In this document: positions 29,816-33,571 of the stretch, piece by piece
Position numbering within the stretch: the first letter of the stretch is position 1
Layout: every line of letters starts with the position of its first letter
NCBI GenBank assembly: GCA_038209555.1
Contig: JBBQXP010000024.1
Coordinates: 1 to 33,571, forward strand
Direction: 5' to 3'
Length of the DNA stretch: 33,571 nt
Source: DASQGA01 sp038209555
GTDB lineage: Bacteria; Actinomycetota; Thermoleophilia; Gaiellales; Gaiellaceae
Notes under the pieces: generated by a model
Database searches by the model: none
The model's input: the letters and a program-made list of their open reading frames with translations, nothing else
What the model was told of the DNA's origin: nothing
Translations under genes and position numbers: made by a program

Positions 29816-32327
29816 TCGTCGTGTTGCGCCCAGCCGCGATGCCCGGACCGGGGCTCTGGCCAAGGACGACGCCGGGCTCTCCGTCCCCGGAGGCCTCGAC
29901 GATCGCCTCCAGCCCGTTTCGCCGGAGCTTGACCCTAGCCTGCTCGATCGTCAGCCCGACGAGGTCGGGCACCACGCCATGAAGGGCTCGCGGGATCAAG
30001 AGGCGCACGGTGTCGTAGGCAGAGAGCGTTCCCCGGGCGGGGAACTGTGCGACGACGTAGCCAATGCGCTCGCCGGCCTTGGCCGGCCGGGTCACGACCT
30101 GTGCCTCGAGCGGCATGCTGGCCAGCCGCGCCTTCGCGTCCGCGAGCGACGCCCCGACGACACGGGGAACGTCGACCTCGTTCAGCTTGCACGAGGCTTC
30201 CTTCTCCGGCGCGAACCCGGAGACGTACATGACCTCGTGGCTGTCCCGGCAGTTGCCGTTGTCGAGGAGCCACTGGTTGTTCCGGTAGACGACCTCGTAC
30301 GGTGCCGCAGCCTCATACGTGGGTGCAGGGAAGAGCTCGGGCGACTCGTTCATCGCCCTGAGGGCGCTCTGGGCGAACGTCTTCCAGATGAGGGCGGGGA
30401 ACGTTCCTCCCGCGACGGGATCTCCCTGGAATTCGGTCATCATCGGCCGCAGGGTGGAGGGATAGCCGACCCAGACCGCGACGGCGAGCTGGGGGGTGTA
30501 CCCGACGAACCAGGCGTCCCCGTAGTTCTCGGTCGTGCCCGTCTTCCCGGCGGCCGGCCGGTCGACGAGGGCCGCACGCCGCCCCGTCCCGTCGTGGACG
30601 ACTTGGGACAGGATCGAGGTCAGCGTTGCCGCCTCGTTGGGGTCGAGAACCTGCTTCGCAGTCGGAGTGTTGTCGCTGATCCGCTTGCACTGGGCCTCGA
30701 TGAGGCGGGCGGTGCGAGCCTTACAGTCTTCTCCGACCCAGAGGACCGCCCGCGGGACGTTCCCGAGGAGATGGCCGTCGACGCGCGCGCCGTTGTTGGC
30801 GAACGTCGAGAACGCCCGCGCCATCTCGAGCGGGTTCACTGCCTCAACGCCGAGCCCGATGCCGAAGTAGTCGTTCAGGTGGCTGTTGATGCCGAGCGCG
30901 TGGGCCATGTGGGCGACGTTCTTCGGGCCAACCTGAGCGGTGAGCTGCGCGTACACCGAGTTGTCGGAGAAGACCGTGGCCTTCGTCAGGTCGATCGTCC
31001 CGAGATAGGAGCCCTCGTAGTTGTGGACGGACCAGAGCTTGTCGCCGAGGTTGATTAGCGTGGGCTTTGAGGTGTAGCTCGTGACGGGCGAGATGCCCTG
31101 CGCGAGTGCAGCCGCAAGCACGAACGGTTTGAACGACGAACCGGACTGACGCTCTCCCTGGACGGCGAGGTTGAACTGGCTCTTGCGAAAGCTGCTGCCG
31201 CCGACCATGGCGAGCACCCGACCGTCCCGCGGGTCGATCGCGACGAGTGCGGCCGCCGGGCCCTTAGGGTCGGGAAGCCACTTCCCGATCGCGTCGCGGG
31301 CGAGGCTCTGGAGCTCCAGGTCGATCGAGGTCTGGACGCGGAGCCCGCCCCCGAACACCTTGCCGGACCCGTAGTAGGGGATGAGCTGCTGCTTCACGTA
31401 CTCCGCGAAGTACTGTGCGGGCCGCTGCCCGCCCGGGATCCGCACGTCCTCCGGACGAGGCAGAGGGGCTTCGAGCGCCTTCTCGTAGTCCGCACGCGTC
31501 ACGAGGCCTTGCGTCCGCATGAGCCCGAGCACGGTGTCGCGCCGTGCCCGCGCCGCAGTTGGGCTCGTGACGGGGTCGTAGGCCGAAGGGTTCGCAGGAA
31601 TCCCTGCGAGGAGCGCCGCCTCGGCGAGCGTCAAGTCGCGGGCCGGTTTGTCGAAATAGACGCGCGCAGCCATCTGGATGCCGTACGCGCCGTTCCCAAA
31701 GAAGATCGTGTTCAGATACGCGGTCAAGATCCGGTCCTTCGACCAGCGCCGCTCGAGCTGCCATGCGAGCGCGGCCTCCTTCAGCTTGCGGCTGATCGTG
31801 CGGTCGTTCTGTGTGACCGTGTTCTTCACGAACTGTTGCGTGATCGTCGAGCCGCCCTGTACGACCTCCTTGTGCCTGACGTCGGACCAGACCGCGCGCA
31901 CGATCCCGCGCACGTCTACGCCCCGATGCTCCCAATAGCGGCGGTCCTCGACGGCGACGATCGCTTGCTTCACCACGGGGGCGATCTGGTCGGAGGTCAC
32001 GATCACCCTGCTTTCCTCGCCGCGCAGGACTGCGAGGATCGTCTTGCCGTCGGACGCGTAGACGTAGCCGTCCTGGCTCAGGTTGCTGGCCTGGTTCGCC
32101 GGATCGAGCTTTGGGATCTCTCCGGCGATCGCCATGACGAGCCCGTAGGTGAAGGCCACCATCGACAGGAGGCCGACTACGAGCAGCAGGACGAGTGCTC
32201 GAAGCTTGCGGATCCTGCGCCGACGGGGCTTCGCCGTCTTGCTTCGTCGAAACAGCACGAAGGGCCGGATTGTAGTCGTAGCCCGGCGGACGGCCCGACG
32301 GAGCGGTTCAAGCAGCCGTGGCAGCAA
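29790..32327 (-). CDS. Class A penicillin-binding protein with two PASTA domains
   Basis: 845 residues. A basic cytoplasmic N-terminus, one membrane helix (44-69), then a GT51 glycosyltransferase domain (catalytic E127 in EDRRYWEHRG; GGSTITQQ at 158-165). The transpeptidase domain has SxxK S397-K400 (GSSFK), SxN S454-N456 and KTG K595-G597. Two PASTA repeats close the protein (about 715-780 and 782-845; DVPRVVGASLADAKARL and VVPDLVGLTIEQARVKL). It polymerises and cross-links peptidoglycan outside the membrane; PASTA units usually bind wall fragments. TTG 32327 overlaps the anti-sigma stop by 20 bp; GTG 32258 is an alternative. Confidence 0.93.
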   Translation of the reverse strand: MLPRLLEPLRRAVRRATTTIRPFVLFRRSKTAKPRRRRIRKLRALVLLLVVGLLSMVAFTYGLVMAIAGEIPKLDPANQASNLSQDGYVYASDGKTILAVLRGEESRVIVTSDQIAPVVKQAIVAVEDRRYWEHRGVDVRGIVRAVWSDVRHKEVVQGGSTITQQFVKNTVTQNDRTISRKLKEAALAWQLERRWSKDRILTAYLNTIFFGNGAYGIQMAARVYFDKPARDLTLAEAALLAGIPANPSAYDPVTSPTAARARRDTVLGLMRTQGLVTRADYEKALEAPLPRPEDVRIPGGQRPAQYFAEYVKQQLIPYYGSGKVFGGGLRVQTSIDLELQSLARDAIGKWLPDPKGPAAALVAIDPRDGRVLAMVGGSSFRKSQFNLAVQGERQSGSSFKPFVLAAALAQGISPVTSYTSKPTLINLGDKLWSVHNYEGSYLGTIDLTKATVFSDNSVYAQLTAQVGPKNVAHMAHALGINSHLNDYFGIGLGVEAVNPLEMARAFSTFANNGARVDGHLLGNVPRAVLWVGEDCKARTARLIEAQCKRISDNTPTAKQVLDPNEAATLTSILSQVVHDGTGRRAALVDRPAAGKTGTTENYGDAWFVGYTPQLAVAVWVGYPSTLRPMMTEFQGDPVAGGTFPALIWKTFAQSALRAMNESPELFPAPTYEAAAPYEVVYRNNQWLLDNGNCRDSHEVMYVSGFAPEKEASCKLNEVDVPRVVGASLADAKARLASMPLEAQVVTRPAKAGERIGYVVAQFPARGTLSAYDTVRLLIPRALHGVVPDLVGLTIEQARVKLRRNGLEAIVEASGDGEPGVVLGQSPGPGIAAGRNTTIRLVVARG

Positions 32328-33012
32328 AGAGCGGCTGCCCGGAGGGCTTCGTCCTGCCGCCGGCGGGCTCGAGCGTGATCAGGACGGTCGCCCCTTTCGG
32401 CACAGGTTGCGTCACCGCGATGTGCGTCCTATCGTCGGCGGACTGGAAGAGGCCGGCCGGTTTCGGGGTGCGATCTTCGGCCACCCAGATCTCGTAGGTC
32501 TTGCCGCTGGGAGCAGGATCCAGGTTGGGCAAGATGAGCGCCGCCGCTCCGGTGGGTGAGACCACCAGCGTCCCGCTGCCGACCGAAGCGGGGACACGCT
32601 CGGATCGTGGATCGGAGAGCACGCTGACGACCTGCTCGACGCTAGTCCGTGCTTCCTGCTCGCTGTTCAGGTCGGATCGAAGCGAGCTCGCCCAGATGCC
32701 GAGGCCGATCGCAGCCATCGCCGCGACTGCTGCAATCGAGGCCGCGGCCGGGAGAGCCCAGCGCCGGCGAATTGGGATCACGTCGGCGCGTTCGCTGCGG
32801 GCCTGCTTCAGGATTCGCTCGCGCAGGGCCGGAGGAGGGGCCTGAGCTGCGGTTCCGTACGCGAGGAGACCGGCGGTGTCCTTGACCGCAGCCAGGTCTT
32901 CCCGGCACCGCGGACAGGTGCGGAGGTGCTCCTCGTAGGCGAGCTCGTCCTGCTCGTCGAGGGCATGGAGCGCGTACGCCGCTGTCAGCTCGTGGAAGTC
33001 TTCGTGTCCCAT
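32308..33012 (-). CDS. RskA-type membrane anti-sigma factor
   Basis: 234 residues. The N-terminal zinc-binding anti-sigma domain has the H-x3-C-x2-C motif H29, C33, C36 (EEHLRTCPRCREDL). One membrane helix spans about 86-110 (WALPAAASIAAVAAMAAIGL). The extracytoplasmic C-terminal part, with ALILPNLDPAPSGKTYEIWV and GATVLITLEPAGG, is the RskA domain (PF10099). It should hold the ECF sigma factor at the membrane until a signal triggers cleavage. Start ATG 33012 has AGAGGA a few bases upstream and overlaps the sigma gene by 28 bp. Confidence 0.9.
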   Translation of the reverse strand: MGHEDFHELTAAYALHALDEQDELAYEEHLRTCPRCREDLAAVKDTAGLLAYGTAAQAPPPALRERILKQARSERADVIPIRRRWALPAAASIAAVAAMAAIGLGIWASSLRSDLNSEQEARTSVEQVVSVLSDPRSERVPASVGSGTLVVSPTGAAALILPNLDPAPSGKTYEIWVAEDRTPKPAGLFQSADDRTHIAVTQPVPKGATVLITLEPAGGRTKPSGQPLFAATAA

Positions 33013-33571
33013 CTGTCCTCTTCGGCGGTTCCTTCTGCGAGAAGCTCGCGAAGCCGTCCGAGCCCGTTGAACACCCTGCTTTTGATCGTACCGAGCGGCT
33101 GCCCGAGCCTCTCCGCCAGCTGCGCCTGCGTGAAGCCGCCGTAGTAGGCGAGCTCGATCGCTTCTCGCTGCTGATCGGGAAGCTGGGCGAGCGCGCCCTG
33201 GACTCGCTCTCGCTCGAACCTGAGCCACGCGGCCTCCTCGGCCGAGCCGGTATCCGGCTCGTGCGCGCGCTCGAGCGGCTCACCGCGGCGGCGCTCCTCG
33301 CGCCGTACGACGTCGACCGCGCGCCGGTGCACGAAGGTCATGATCCAGGTACTTGCCTTGGCCCGCTCGGGTACGAAACGCGCCGCCGAGCGCCAGACAG
33401 CCAGGAACGCCTCCTGAACGACGTCTTCGGCCAGGGCTGCATCCCGCACCACTCGAAGCGCGAGTCCGTAGGCAGTGCCCCCGTAGCGGTCGTAAAGCTC
33501 GCCCAACGCGGCGTCCGACGATCGTGCGACGAGCGCGACCAGGGCTTCGTCGGAGAGGTGGGCGTGGTCGC
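32985..33571 (-). CDS. ECF RNA polymerase sigma factor, N-terminus cut by the window
   Basis: About 195 residues visible; the reading frame is open to the right edge, so the first residues are missing. The visible start DHAHLSDEALVALVARSSDAALGELYDRYG is the usual sigma-70 region 2.1, beyond an internal TTG at 33506. Region 2 continues with DVVQEAFLAVW, region 4 with LPDQQREAIELAYYGGFTQAQLAERLGQPLGTIKSRV. No region 3 or long tail: an ECF factor of the SigK/RpoE kind. It overlaps its anti-sigma gene, the standard arrangement of such pairs. Confidence 0.93.
   Translation of the reverse strand, partial: DHAHLSDEALVALVARSSDAALGELYDRYGGTAYGLALRVVRDAALAEDVVQEAFLAVWRSAARFVPERAKASTWIMTFVHRRAVDVVRREERRRGEPLERAHEPDTGSAEEAAWLRFERERVQGALAQLPDQQREAIELAYYGGFTQAQLAERLGQPLGTIKSRVFNGLGRLRELLAEGTAEEDRWDTKTSTS

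Overview
This window is chromosomal core sequence from a high-GC Gram-positive bacterium. Gene content points to Actinobacteria, most likely the Thermoleophilia/Gaiellales branch, but that placement is inference from memory of gene content and not from a marker search. Supporting signs are strong G/C third-codon bias, many GTG and TTG starts, 4-bp ATGA/GTGA overlaps between genes, an F420/FMN-type PPOX protein, a GatCAB operon, an RskA-type anti-sigma factor and an archaeal-type glucose dehydrogenase. I see 37 protein genes (one cut by the right edge), one possible frameshifted pseudogene, no tRNA or rRNA, no CRISPR, no IS element and no prophage.

Layout. 1-1314: a 40-residue Rho_N-like gene, then about 1.1 kb without an intact gene but rich in inverted repeats and with a possible decayed gene. 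1315-4670 (mostly minus): mreB, a 166-bp palindromic repeat, a GH15 glucoamylase/trehalase and a small conserved protein. 4732-8945: glucose dehydrogenase, a small membrane protein, a cyclase-family hydrolase, a HAD phosphatase, rpiA, a DUF3052-like protein and a small Cys/His protein. 9047-12036: a two-gene ABC exporter with an unusually structured junction, a second copy of the 166-bp repeat, and folD. 12124-16026: a cold-shock protein, a 50-bp remnant of the repeat, then gatC, gatA, an unidentified gene and gatB. 16030-20729: PPOX protein, VOC protein, DEAD-box helicase, BipA/TypA and GreA. 20847-22378: a lipoprotein and a membrane protein that converge and overlap. 22386-29815: a plus-strand run of a class V aminotransferase, serA, a YbaK-type deacylase, a branched-chain aminotransferase, a DegT-type aminotransferase, an MFS transporter, a RemA-like protein and a 3-methyladenine glycosylase. 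29790-33571 (minus): an ECF sigma factor, its anti-sigma factor and a PASTA-carrying class A penicillin-binding protein, all overlapping.

How genes work together. GatCAB makes Gln-tRNA and/or Asn-tRNA by transamidation. The helicase, cold-shock protein, BipA and GreA belong to transcription, translation and cold adaptation. The aminotransferase-SerA pair probably makes serine, and FolD belongs to the one-carbon pool that serine feeds. The sigma/anti-sigma/PBP set looks like an envelope-stress unit that includes its own cell-wall synthase.

The least ordinary items are: (1) a dispersed palindromic element in three forms, whose outermost three bases supply the stop codon of a neighbouring gene in both full copies; (2) three hairpins in a row between the ABC ATPase and permease genes, the last with the permease start codon in its stem and a Shine-Dalgarno-like AAAGG in its loop; (3) hairpin-dense non-coding DNA at 488-1034; (4) an unidentified gene embedded between gatA and gatB. 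I found no multi-gene defence or biosynthetic system.
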